Of a DNA stretch of 64,000 nt, positions 20,230 through 31,487 are shown one piece after another. How positions within the stretch are numbered: position 1 is the stretch's first letter; each line of letters begins with the position of its first letter. The position numbers and the translations under genes are program-made. This DNA comes from Mycoplasma seminis (lineage in GTDB: Bacteria; Bacillota_I; Bacilli_A; Mycoplasmatales; Metamycoplasmataceae). The stretch covers positions 806,001 through 870,000 of the forward strand of contig NZ_CP132191.1 of the NCBI RefSeq assembly GCF_030718845.1, given 5' to 3'. The notes beneath the pieces were generated by a model. That model was not told the DNA's origin, searched no databases, and worked only from the letters and a program-made list of their open reading frames with translations.

Positions 20230-22395
20230 ATGAAACCTAAATCTAAATGATTTTTAAATTTATTACCTTTAACAGCTGTAGCGATTACATTACCATTAGC
20301 TACAGTTGCATGCAGTAAAAACGACAGTAAGGAAGTAACAGATCTTAAATCTCAGCTTGAAGAAATTAAAAAGCAAAAAACTTCTTCTGATACTGACTTA
20401 GCAGCAGTTAAAGCAAAACTTAGTTCATTAGTTGATAAAACAAAAGAAGCTTATAAATCAGCTACAAAAGATTATGATAATAAACTTGCAGAATTAGCTA
20501 AAGTTTTAAAAGAAGCTAAAACTGAAAAAGATGCTGATAAAAAAGCTAAAAAAATGGAAGCATTAAAACACAGAGTATACAAAGAACTAAAACCACTTGT
20601 ATATAGATATAATGCTTTATTTAAACAATTAAGAGAAACAGAAAAAATTGCTGAATCAAAAGTTAGAACAATTAAAATTTATCACTCAAATGATGAACAC
20701 GGAAGAATTGAGTTTGATGATGGAAAATACAGCTTATATTCAGGAATGTTAAGAACTGGACTTTATTTAGAAGATAAAGATCGTGACTTATTACTTTCAG
20801 CTGGAGACATGATTCAAGGATTACCTCTTTCAGATACTGATAAAGGTAAAACAATTGCAAACATGGCTAAAAACATTGGATATCAAGCAGTTGCTGTTGG
20901 TAACCACGAATTTGACTATGGATTAAAACATGTGCTTGATTTAAATAATGAATTAAATCCAGATGGTAAAGAAATTATGCCTTTCTTATCAGCTAATATT
21001 TACTATAAACACTTGGATAAAGCTATAGAAGGTTATGATGAAAGCAAAGTTGGAAGCAGAGTATTTAAACCATACATTATTAAACAACTTGCTAACGGTA
21101 TGAAAACTGCTATCTTTGGACTTACAACACCAGATACAAGTGTTACATCACACCCAAGAAACTCACAATTAGTTCAATTCACAGAACCGGTTGAAGAAGC
21201 TAATAAAGTTGTTGAAGAAATTAGAGCAGCACACCCAGATATTAACTTCATTATTTGTATTGCACACCTTGGAAAAGGTAGAAGTAATGCCGCTTGAACT
21301 TCAGAATATCTTGCAGCACACAGCACAAATGAATTAGATCTTATTATTGACGGCCACTCACATACTTACATTAAACTTCACAACAAAGAAAATCCACATG
21401 TTTACATTACACAAACAGAAGCTTACACTAAATACTTAGGTGATATTGAAATTGAATTTGACACTGAAAGTGGAAAAATTGTTGGCCAAAGACAAGTTCT
21501 TAGAGATATTTATCAAATCGAAGTAGCAACAATGCTTGATGAGCTTCCACAAGATAGTGAAAACATGAAATTACTTCAAGCATTAAAAGCAATTTACAAA
21601 GAAGCCAATGACAAAGTGGTATTTAACTTACCAGTAGACTTACTTCATATTGATGAAGTTAATGTTGATAGAGTTCCTTACTGAAGAGGAAGAGTTGAGC
21701 CAACAGGAATGGGGCAATTATTTGCTAATGCTGGAGTATGAAACTTCATGCAATCAAAACCTTGAGAAGCAATGAAAACAGAACCTGCTACATTAGATAA
21801 CACATTTGGTTTAATGAATGGTGGAGGTCTTAGAGCTAACTTAGCTAAAGGTGATATCAAATATGGTGATATGAGAGCTATTTCACCATTTGGAAATAGA
21901 CCTAACACAGTTAAAGTTAAAGGTTCAGCAGCTATCGAAGCTATTACATATGGACTTTCTAAAGCTCGTTCAGGTGGATTCTCACAATTATCTTCAAACA
22001 TTTCTTATGAAGTAGAAATTAAAAAAGAAATGAACCCTAAAACACAAAAAGAAGAATACATGTGACATGTTAAACCAGAAAGCATCAAGATTAATGGTAA
22101 GGCATTTGATCCTGAAAAAGACTACTACATTTCAACAAATGATTATTTAGCAGCTGGTGGGGACGGATACACAATGCTTAACTATGTAAAAGATCCAGCA
22201 AAAGTAACTCTTATGAAAGAGGGACAAAGCTTACTTGATGAATCAATTGATTACATTAATCATGTTATTAAAAACAAAGATAAACTAGATGTTTCTAAAT
22301 TAGAAAAATCACTTGAAGAATACGCAGGTAAGGAAATTAACAAAAATCAAATAGTTAATATCCCTAAAGAAGCTGACCTTCCTTTTGAGGGATAG
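20230..22395 (+). CDS. Surface lipoprotein 5'-nucleotidase / metallophosphatase (UshA-like)
   Basis: 721 residues. The lipobox PLATVACS predicts a lipid-anchored surface protein. Residues about 30-120 are a Lys/Glu/Ala coiled coil, then the metallophosphatase domain: SNDEHGR, SAGDMIQG, GNHEFDYG, IAHLGKG and DGHSHTY (all metal-binding motifs present). The C-terminal nucleotidase domain has MNGGGLRANL, SPFGN and LAAGGDGYTML. It likely releases nucleosides from extracellular nucleotides for uptake, and may degrade host ATP or AMP. ATG 20230 has GGAGAAAAT. Trp is mostly TGA. The gene is monocistronic between two terminators. Confidence 0.92.
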
Positions 22396-22402
22396 TTAAT
22401 TT

Positions 22403-22431
22403 AAAAATCACATCGATTTGATGTGATTTTT
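22403..22431. terminator. Bidirectional terminator between nucleotidase and aspS
   Basis: AAAAATCACATC-GATTT-GATGTGATTTTT, a 12 bp stem with A and T flanks, placed 7 bp after the nucleotidase stop and 3 bp after the aspS stop. Confidence 0.85.
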
Positions 22432-22434
22432 AAA

Positions 22435-24147
22435 TTACTTTTCTTCTTTAATTTCAAGGTATAAATCATCAAGTTGAGAAGCTTCAACATTTGATGGTGC
22501 TTGAGTCATTAAATCTTCATTTCTTGAGTTTTTAGGGAATGCAATTACATCTCTAATGGTTTTATGATTTGCAAGAATCATAACTAAACGGTCAATTCCA
22601 AGACCAATACCACAGTGTGGTGGTACTCCATATTCAAAAGCTTTAAGGAAGAATCCAAATTTGTTTTGTTGATCTTGTTTTGAAAGTCCAATCATTTCAA
22701 ACATTTTTTCTTGCATTTTTTCATCATAAATTCTTGCTGAACCAGAACCTAATTCAAATCCGTTTAGCACTAAGTCATAGCTTCTAGCTCTAATTTTATC
22801 TTTAGGTAAATTGTCTAATTCTTCTAAAGTATTATCAAATTGAGTAAATGGGTGATGTGCTGCTGCTCATGAATCATTTTCTTCATCATATTCAAACATA
22901 GGTCAATCCACGATTCATTTAAAGTTATATTCATCTCTAGCTCAGTTGTATCATGAGTTAAGCTCAACTCTAAGCGCCCCTAAAGCTTGTGATGCATTTT
23001 CATATTTATCAGCACAAATTAAGTATGTTCCATCTGCGGTTGTTTGAACTTGTAATAATTTATTAACTTCTTGAGCCGGAATTTTAGCTGCAAAGTTGCT
23101 TTCAATTACCGTTCCGTTTTCAACTACTAAATAGAATAAGGCTGAAACTTTATTTTTCTTAGCAATTTCTTCAAGTTTTTTGTATTCTTTTTTATTAATT
23201 TTTTCAGCAATTTTAAGTAAACGTTTTGAAGGTGCGTTTTTAATGATATTAAAATCACTTTCAGCACAGAAATCATTAATTGTTACAATTTCATTTCCAT
23301 ATCTAAAATCTGGTTTATCTGTTCCGTATTTTTCAATACATTCATCAAATTTAACTCTATCAAATGGGATTTTGATATCTACATTCATTACTTTTTTCAT
23401 GAAATGTTTAAATAAACCTTCAATATAGCTTTGGAATGATTCAACATCCATAAAACTTACTTCAATATCAAGTTGAGTAAATTCAGGTTGTCTATCTTTT
23501 CTTGAGTCTTCATCTCTGAAACATCTAGCAATTTGGTAGTATTTTTCAAGTGAAGAAATCATTAATAATTGTTTGAATAATTGTGGACTTTGAGGTAGTG
23601 CATAAAATGCATTAGCCTTATTTCTTGTAGGAACTAAGAAATCTCTAGCTCCTTCAGGTGTAGCTTTTGATAAAATAGGCGTTTCGACTTCAGTGAAATC
23701 TTGTGATTGAAGATATTCTCTAATTGCAAAAATAATATCATTTCTTAATTTAAGTGTTTTTTGCATTACAGGACGTCTTAAATCAAGGAATTTATATTCA
23801 AGTCTAAGTTCTTCTTTAACCTCAATATCATCTCTGATTTGAAATGGTAATTGTTCTTTTGAAGTAGAAAGTACTTTAAAGCTATCTACTGCTATTTCAA
23901 TATCCCCTGTAGCAAGCTCTGGATTTTTATCTTTTCTTTCTTTAACAATTCCATGTACTTCTAAAACTGATTCTTTAGTAAAACTAATTGGTTGATTAAA
24001 TACTAATTGTGTAATTCCGAATTTATCTCTTAAATCAACAAAAGAAATTTCTCCAAATTTTCTTTTGTTAGCTACTCATCCATATAAAGTAACTTCTTTT
24101 CCAGCATCTGATAATCTTAATTGATTGTTATTAATTGTCTTTTTCAT
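22435..24147 (-). CDS. aspS: Aspartyl-tRNA synthetase
   Basis: 570 residues. The N-terminal OB anticodon-binding domain ([23 protein letters not shown]) is followed by the class II core: [11 protein letters not shown], motif 2 [18 protein letters not shown], the bacterial GAD insertion domain at about 280-410, and motif 3 [11 protein letters not shown]. It attaches aspartate to tRNA-Asp. ATG 24147 lies within hisS, whose stop is at 24131 (17 bp overlap), indicating a hisS-aspS operon with coupled translation. Confidence 0.98.
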
Positions 24148-25498
24148 TTTTCCCCATAATTTCTTCTGTGATGTATTCTTCAACTTCATCAATTTCAATT
24201 TCTGCTTCATCTGAAACATTTTCAATTAAAAATGTAAATAAGTCAGCAATACCTGCTTGTGTTTTTGCAAATGACATTTTATCTTTAGTTTTAAGTGATT
24301 TAACACTTAACAATTGATCTCCACCACACATTTTATCATCATAGATAATAAACTCAGCTGTGTGTTTATTTGCCTTATCCATAACCTTTTTAGATTTAAT
24401 TAATTCATATTCAACTTCGGCAGTAAAGAAGTTTCTTAAGTGGTTGTTTGCAAGTCAAAAGGCAAAATCAATATTTTCTTTATATTCACTCATTGCAATA
24501 TAGATATCAACGTGTCTTGCTTGTTTTTCTACTTCGGTAACTTCAGCAAAGTCTTCTCTAATCATGTCAATTAATCTATCAACACCAAAACCAAATCCAA
24601 CACTTGATACTTTAGGTCCGCCTAATTCAGCAATTAAGTTAGAATATCTTCCTCCACCAATTAGAGTTGCTTGAGAACCAGCATTTTTCTCTGTTGAAAC
24701 AAATTCAAATACTACTTCATCATAGTAATCAAGCCCTCTAACTAATTCATTTGAAACTTTGTATTCAATTCCATTAGCATCTAAAGTTTTTAAAATATTT
24801 TCAAAATATTCTTTTGACTCTACGGTTAAGTAATCTTGGATTAATGGAATGTTTTTCATGAAAGGTTTTTTGCTATCTTCTTTATCATCCAAAATGCGAA
24901 GTACTTTTTTATCAGCTAATCTTTCTTGTGAAATTTGGCTTAATTGATCTTTGTATTGAATTAAATATTGATATAAAGCTTCTTCATAATTAGCTCTACT
25001 TTGTTTATCTCCGATTGAATTAATTTTTAATTCGAACTCTAAATTAAATAATTCAAGTAATTCATTTGCTGTAAAAATAACTTCAGCATCCTTGAGATAA
25101 TTTTTACCCCCAACATATTCCACACCAGCTTGATAAAATTGTCTATATCTACCCTTTTGTGGTTGTTCATATCTAAACATTGGTCCGCAGTATGCAAAAC
25201 GATCAAAATCATCCGCATATCATTTATTTTCAATGTAAGCACGTACAAAAGAAGCTGTTCCTTCAGGACGAAGGCAAAGCTCTCTATCACCTTTATCCTT
25301 GAATTCATACATTTCTTTTTTAGCTATTTCACTATCTCCAACACTTCTTTTAAATAGTGAAGTTTGTTCAATAATTGGTGTTTCAATCATTTTGAATTCG
25401 TGTTTAGTTACAACATTTTCAAATGAAGTTAACACGAAGTCTTTCAAGATACTTTCAGTAACTGAAAAATCTTTTGTTCCTTTAATTTTATTTATCAT
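24131..25498 (-). CDS. hisS: Histidyl-tRNA synthetase
   Basis: 455 residues. Class II motifs: RPEGTASFVRAY, FRYEQPQKGRYRQFYQ (motif 2), LVRGLDYYDEVVFEF (histidine-A region) and GFGFGVDRL (motif 3). The C-terminal anticodon domain is followed by an acidic tail of about 30 residues that extends into aspS. It charges tRNA-His. ATG 25498 has AGAGGTAGCAA. Two internal TGA(Trp) codons would fragment it under the standard code. Confidence 0.97.
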
Positions 25499-25535
25499 TT
25501 GCTACCTCTTTAAAATAACTTTGTAAATTATACTA

Positions 25536-27179
25536 TTATTTATCTTTTGCCTTATTTAGTTTGTTAGCTAATCTAAGGTATTTTTTAATAATTTTTCTTT
25601 GAATGTGATAGATATAAATTTTTTCAATTAATTGGTTAAGTTTATATAAATCGGTTTTAGTTTCAATCTTAATTTCATTTTGATCATTAAGCTTATTATA
25701 AGTAAAATACATTTCACTATAATGATGTTTAGCCTTAAGTTCAAGCTTAAAAAAGTAAATTACTTGATCATTTTCATAATTTATTGCTTTTAATTTTGCG
25801 ACTTTATATTTTCCAAATGCACTTGGATTATTTTGAATATATTCAAAAATCTGAGCAGTGTTTTTAACATCTTTTTTAATTTGATAAGTGTGTAAATATA
25901 AAAATTTTGTAATATCATTCATTTTTTTGTATTTAAAAGTAAATAAATTATTATTTTCTTTATAGTTTCAAAGCATAAAACAGAAGTTAATTAAAAATTC
26001 AATACTGTCATAATTTAGTTTGCAATCAATTGAATTTGAAAATCCTAAATTATAAGCAAACAATACATTACTTGCGCTTTGAATTTGGTCTTCATATTTA
26101 TAATTAATTTTATAATTTTCTAAAGTTTGAATTACAAAACTAGCTGCATTAAGTGGAATAAAAAGTTTATTTTCTTCAAGCAATTTATTTTGTTTTCAGT
26201 ATAAATATTGACTATTAATAAATAAATAAGCTATTTCATCATTATTTAAGTTTACATATCCTTCTTTTGTTTTAACAACTAATTTTAGGTTTTGATTTTT
26301 ATCAAAAATAATGATTAAATCCGCTTTATAATTTGCTGTTCTAAGTCATCTTCAAAATATAACTGATGAAGTTGACAATAAATCTTTATTAAGAAGTGGA
26401 TTAAGCTTTGAATACTTAATATTAACTTGTGAAAAAAATCTTTCCAATATATATTCAAAATTATTATCTTCAACCATTAAATAAACTGATAGATTTGAAT
26501 AATAATCCAATTTATTATCACTATTAAGATATCTGCTAACAACATGTTTAATTTTGCTATCAATTATTTTGTTAACATTAAGCACAATAACATCTAAGGC
26601 CGTATGCAACATGAAATGCTTTTTATTGACAAATAAAGCATCAATTAATGCTTCTTGTTGTTGTAAATTAAGTAGCTCTCTACCTTTATAAATTTGTAAA
26701 TAATATTTTTTATTTGCAGCATTATATGAAATAAAAATTGAAAAATCAAATTCTAAAGTATCAACTGCAGCTTGAAAAATGAATTGATTAATCTTTTGCA
26801 CATCAAAACCATAAACATAATGCTTTTGGTTTTTAAAATATCTAATTAATGAATTCTTTAGCACACTTGGATACAATTTATCATCATCTAAAGAAAATAA
26901 AATTTTAGCTTTTTTTCTAAAGAAACCATTAACTTTATTAATCTCTTCAAAAATGTCTACAACATTCAGCAAGGTGTATAAGTTTAAATTACTAAAACCA
27001 TATTGATTTAAGGAATCAAATTCTATACCTTGAATTGTTGCTTTTGGGCGCTTATAAAATTCATTATTCGGAAATAAATTATCAATGTCACGAATGAAAT
27101 ATTCAAAACTGACATCAATTATTTTTTCGTTACTATATAGATTATATCAAGTGGATAATTTGTGTTCTACTTTTTGCAT
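25536..27179 (-). CDS. Degenerate phosphohexomutase-like protein (probable pseudoenzyme)
   Basis: 547 residues, open throughout when TGA is Trp. The order of segments matches alpha-D-phosphohexomutases such as PgcA: NLNLYTLLNVVDIFEEIN where the family has NxYTV; ILFSLDDDKLYPSVLKNS for the AYDSRHKSPEF strand-helix; FISYNAANKKYY (around Ser151) for TASHNPPEYNGY; and ADLIIIFDKNQNLKLVV (Asp293) for the ADILIATDPDADRLGIAV metal loop. The metal loop DxDxDR is lost, the TASHNP loop is altered, and no RPSGTEPK phosphate-binding motif remains. It is therefore probably not an active mutase; it could be a regulatory or structural relic. ATG 27179 has GAGGTTTAAA. It lies upstream of hisS, same strand. 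Confidence 0.65.
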
Positions 27180-27287
27180 TTTAAACCTCGTTGTTATCTT
27201 TAATTTTACCAAATTAAACAATAGCATTTAACCTTAATTAAGGTAAAATATACATATTAATTAATACACTATTTTAAGGAGAATAAT

Positions 27288-28388
27288 ATGTCATTAAAAG
27301 CAGGTATTGTCGGACTTCCTAATGTAGGAAAAAGTACTCTTTTTAGTGCAATTACTAAGAAGCAAGTAGAATCATCAAATTACGCTTTCACCACAATTGA
27401 ACCAAACATTTCTTCAGTTCCGCTTATTGATCCAAGACTTGTTAAAATTGCTGAAATTGTAAATCCAGATAAAATTGTTTGAGCTACATTTGATTTTGTA
27501 GATATTGCTGGACTAGTTGCTGGAGCTTCAAAAGGTGAAGGGCTTGGAAATAAATTCTTAGCTAACATTAGAGAAGTTGATGCAATTATTCATGTCGTGA
27601 GATGTTTTGAAGATAAAAACATTATGCACGTAGCTAATTCTGTTGATCCAGTTAGAGATAAAGACGTTATTAATATGGAATTATTGCTTGCTGATTTAGA
27701 AACAATTAATAATGTTATTAACCGTGTTGCTAAAAAAGCTAAATCAGGAGATAAAGAAGGAATTATTGAATCAAATGCTGCTCACAAAATTAAGCAAGCA
27801 CTTGAAAATAATATTCCTGCTAGAGATGTTGAACTTGATGAAAATGAACTTAAATACATCAAAGGATACCACTTATTAACTCTTAAACCTATTATTTATG
27901 TTGCTAACTTAAGTAATGATCAATTCGCAAATTATGAAACTGATAAAAACTTTTCAGCACTTAAAGCAAGTCTTAAAGATAATGAAAAACTTATTCCAAT
28001 TTGTGTTCAACTCGAATCTGAACTTATAGCAGTTGAAAATGAAGAAGAAAAAATGGAATTACTCGCAATGTATGGAATAGAAGTTAGTGGACTTGATATT
28101 TTAACTCGTGCTGCATTTGATTTATTAAATCTTGAAACTTATTTCACAGCTGGAAAAGTTGAAGCTAGAGCTTGAGTATACCATAAAGGTTGACTTGCTC
28201 CTAAATGTGCTGGCGTAATTCACACTGACTTTGAGAAAAAATTCATTAAAGCTGATGTTATTTCTTATGAAGACTTTATTGAATATAACGGAGAGCAAGG
28301 TGCAAAAAACGCTGGTAAGCTTCGTTCTGAAGGTAAAAATTATGTAATGAAAGATGGTGATATTTGTCACTTTAAATTCGGAAAATAA
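27288..28388 (+). CDS. ychF: Ribosome-binding ATPase YchF
   Basis: 366 residues. G1 is GLPNVGKST; switch region and [19 protein letters not shown] are typical of YchF, with NLSNDQ instead of the GTP-specifying NKxD, in line with ATP preference. The C-terminal TGS domain has [26 protein letters not shown] and ends in [10 protein letters not shown]. It is an Obg-family ATPase bound to ribosomes. The start has AAGGAGAATAAT. Confidence 0.97.
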
Positions 28389-28395
28389 TTTCAAC

Positions 28396-28419
28396 AAAAG
28401 AGCAATCTTTTGCTTTTTT
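28396..28419 (+). terminator. Weak terminator after ychF
   Basis: AAAAGAGCAA-TCTT-TTGCTTTTTT, a mostly A-T stem with T-run, 8 bp after the ychF stop and directly before the lipoprotein ribosome site. Confidence 0.5.
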
Positions 28420-28434
28420 ATTCTAGGAGAAAAA

Positions 28435-30174
28435 ATGAAAAAATGATTAATTGGTTTATTAGCCACAAGTATGCCTATTTTAGCAACTAGCGCTATTGTT
28501 TCGTGCCGTCGCCCTTTGGATTATTCAACCCTTCCAGAAATAGATCCAACTCCACCAGCAAGTCACATAGATAGATATACAGCTTTTGAGCAAGACATTA
28601 TTGAATCAGCAAATAATCCTTATCCATCAGTGTTTATCGGTAGAAATGCTTCACAATATTTAATTTCAAGCTTGTATTCTATGGTTGCACAATTAGAAAT
28701 TATTAAGAAGCAAAATAAACCACAAAATAAATATAATGATGCTATTTACATTATTGATACAGCCGTAAACGACTACAGCAAAACTTTAAAAGATGAAAAA
28801 CAAAGATTTAATTTCAAGCCTTTACTAGATAAATACGGCGATACAGCTATTAAAACACAAGATGGTTTCAATGTTGAAAATGGAATGTTAAGAGTTTTGG
28901 ACAATACAAAATATATGGATAAATCTTGAGATAATGAATATTATGCATATCCAACTTGGAGTCAATTACAAAACTTTTTAACTGGTTATGTTGATAAAGT
29001 TAAACTTTTTGATTTCTACATTCCAGAAATTAGTTTTTCATCTTTAAGTTCATCTGTGCGTGAATGAATGATGACACATGCAAATAAAATCGTTATTTTA
29101 AGTGATGGAAATTCACAACCATATAATTTCATTCGTGGTGATTATTTACCTTGAGCACTTGCACAAGATACTTGATACTCTCAAGAAGAGTTATTAAATT
29201 ATTGAAACCAAGGTATTAAACAAGGATCTTTACAATTAGATTATCATTACTTTTACACCTTAAAGGATAAATTTAAAATCTATAACTCAGTAGGGGAATA
29301 TTCACATTACTTTAATAAAGTATTAGAAATGAAAAATAAGCCTTTAGCTAAATTACAAATTAATTCTTATCCATTAAACTATGAAAAAGTTGGTGAAGAA
29401 TTACAAAAGCATCTAGATATAAATGAGTTTAAAAACCTTTATAAACAACTTGCACAAATTCAAGATCAATCACTTTTAGACCTTGTTACATACGGCAAAG
29501 ATAATTATGATTCTAAAAAGAAAAATTTAGTATTTATGGGTTCATCATTATTTAGATTATATCAAGATGGGACATCTAGAATGGGCAGTGATAATATTGC
29601 AACGAAAGAAGCTAAAGCTTATATGGATAAAATTTATCAATTATATCCAACTGATAAATATAACTACTTTTTTAAACTTCACCCAGCGTTTAAAAATGAA
29701 CATGCAATTAATTATGTAAAAGAGTTAACTAACGGAAAGCAAAATAGTGTAATTATTCTTGATCCATCAGTATCTTGAGAAAATATGTTAGCAATTGATT
29801 TAGCTAATTTAAAAGATAATAAAGCAATTTTATTTGACCAAAATGATTTTAAAAACAATAGCATTAAAACTAAATTATTTGGTCTGCAAGCTACCTCAAC
29901 AACTTTATTAACCACTATAGCTATGCTACAAGAGTTTTTTAATATCTCACTTGAGGAAGCTTTATTATTTGTAGATCCTAAAAACTTCCCACTCCCTCAA
30001 CATTTCCACATCATTAATAGAGATGCATATTATCGAGATAAAGACGCTTGTTATGCAGATAATGTAAAAGCATTACAAGATGTTTATTACTTCTTTATTT
30101 ATTCTAAAAATTTCCCTTCTATAAGCGAATTTAAACCAATGGAAGAATTCTTAAAACTTGAAAAAATCGCCTAA
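28435..30174 (+). CDS. Surface lipoprotein resembling GT80 sialyltransferases
   Basis: 579 residues. The signal peptide ends in lipobox AIVSC, so it is lipid-anchored outside the cell. The body shows a pattern like GT-B sialyltransferases of family GT80 (Pasteurella PmST1 type): VILSDGN at Ser223-Gly225 where GT80 has YDDG; NYFFKLHP with His416-Pro417 where GT80 has the invariant KGHP; LDPSVSWENM (Ser447) for the ANISFEVL strand; and FGLQATSTT (Thr487-Ser488) for the GGVASS CMP-binding turn. The first Asp of the DDG motif, the proposed general base in PmST1, appears to be Ser here. Function is unproven: a modified glycosyltransferase or a sugar-binding surface protein. AGGAGA precedes ATG. 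The similarity is from memory of the family and needs profile confirmation. Confidence 0.6.
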
Positions 30175-30265
30175 ATCCTAGACATAAAAACTTTTTCATA
30201 TTTAATATATTTTTGATATCATTTAATAGTAAAGAGATTTCATTCATAAAAATCGTTTTATACTA

Positions 30266-30295
30266 AGAATTAGTTGGTAACAGCTAATTCTTTTT
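30266..30295 (+). terminator. Terminator-like hairpin before tRNA-Trp
   Basis: AGAATTAG/CTAATTCT stem with 10 nt loop followed by TTTTT, 91 bp after the lipoprotein stop and 2 bp before the tRNA. It overlaps a possible -10 (TATACT, 30259-30264) for the tRNA. Confidence 0.6.
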
Positions 30296-30297
30296 AT

Positions 30298-30371
30298 GGA
30301 GGTTTAGTACAGTGGTAGTATAGTAGTCTCCAAAACTAATGATAAGGGTTCGATTCCTTTAACCTCCGCCA
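30298..30371 (+). tRNA. tRNA-Trp (anticodon CCA)
   Basis: 74 nt with encoded CCA. Acceptor GGAGGTT pairs with AACCTCC, discriminator G. D stem GTAC/GTAT, anticodon stem GTAGT/ACTAA (4 pairs plus a G-A), loop CTCCAAA giving anticodon CCA, which reads UGG. T arm AAGGG-TTCGATT-CCTTT. The UGA-reading tRNA-Trp(UCA) is not in this window. Confidence 0.9.
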
Positions 30372-30376
30372 AATAT

Positions 30377-30403
30377 AAAAAGCTAGCCTAAAACTAGCTT
30401 TTT
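30377..30403 (+). terminator. Terminator of tRNA-Trp
   Basis: AAAAGCTAG/CTAGCTTTTT with 8 nt loop, followed by TATTTT, 5 bp after the tRNA end. Confidence 0.75.
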
Positions 30404-30448
30404 ATTTTGAATTCTAGTACAATTAAAGTAATAGAATAAAGGAGAAAT

Positions 30449-31384
30449 ATGTCAGTAGGAACAATTATTGGAATTGTATTTGCTTCAATCTTTGGTTTAA
30501 TTATTCTAATTGTTTTATTAGTTGGATTAATTAAATCAATTGTTATTGTTTCAGAAACAAATTTTGTCATAGTACAAAGACTTGGTAAATACCACAAAAC
30601 GCTTAGAAAAGGTTTACATTTTATTATTCCATACCTAGACCAATGTGCTTTAAAAGAAAACTTTAAGGAAAAGGTCATGGACTTCCCTGCACAAAGCGTT
30701 ATAACAAAGGATAATGCTACCATTAAGGTGGATACGGTTATTTATCTTAAAATAGTAGATGCTGAATTATTTGCTTATGGTGCAGAAAGACCTTGACTTG
30801 CTATTGAAAATCTAACAGCCACAACACTTCGTAACCTTATTGGTGAAATTGAATTAGATGAATCGCTAACTTCAAGAGAAATTATTAATGCTAAATTAAC
30901 TAAAATTCTTGACGCAGCTAGTGATCCTTGAGGAATTAAGGTTAATAGAATTGAAATTCAAGACATTATTCCGCCAAGAGAAGTACAAGAAGCTATGATT
31001 AGACAAATGCAAGCCGAAAGAAATAAACGTGCTAACATTTTAGAAGCAGAGGGAATTAGACAAAGTCAAATCCTTAAAGCACAAGGTGAAAAGGAAAGTA
31101 CAATTCTGCGTGCTGAAGCTTCTAAGCAACAAAGAATACTTGAAGCTGAAGCTGAAAAACAAAAACGCATTCTTGAAGCTCAAGGGGAAAAACAAGCTAT
31201 TGAATTAATTAATTCAGCTGGAATTAATGAAGCTTTCCTTAGACTTAAATCAATTCAAGAATGAAGCGAAATCGCTAATGGGCAAGCTACAAAAATTATT
31301 CTTCCGCCTAATTTAGCTGATGTTGCTAGTGTAGTTGCTGCAGGAACTGAAGTTTTTAAATCAACTGAAAAGAAAACTAAATAA
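30449..31384 (+). CDS. SPFH/band 7 (stomatin-like) membrane protein
   Basis: 311 residues. An N-terminal TM helix (about 3-30) is followed by the SPFH domain ([42 protein letters not shown]) and a long Glu/Ala/Gln helix (about 175-270) with repeats of the [10 protein letters not shown] / [10 protein letters not shown] type. Proteins of this class form ring-shaped membrane scaffolds, often helping FtsH-type proteolysis. GGAGAAAT precedes ATG. The gene is monocistronic between terminators. Confidence 0.92.
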
Positions 31385-31421
31385 GCCTAGCACAGTGGAT
31401 TAAAAGTTTATTTAGAATACC

Positions 31422-31449
31422 AAAAATGCTTTGAATCAGAGCATTTTTT
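31422..31449 (+). terminator. Terminator of the SPFH gene
   Basis: AAAAATGCT-TTGAATCAG-AGCATTTTTT, 9 bp stem with T-run. Confidence 0.75.
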
Positions 31450-31487
31450 GTTGTAAAAATTTAATATAATTCTACAGAAAGGAATTT

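Noticed and set aside
24131-25498. hisS, obg, smc, uvrA and others read as broken pseudogenes
   Set aside because: Every apparent break is a TGA codon; with TGA as Trp all frames are continuous and full length.
30259-30297. T-box or other riboswitch before tRNA-Trp
   Set aside because: A simple hairpin with T-run next to a tRNA gene; no T-box sequence and no downstream coding gene to regulate.
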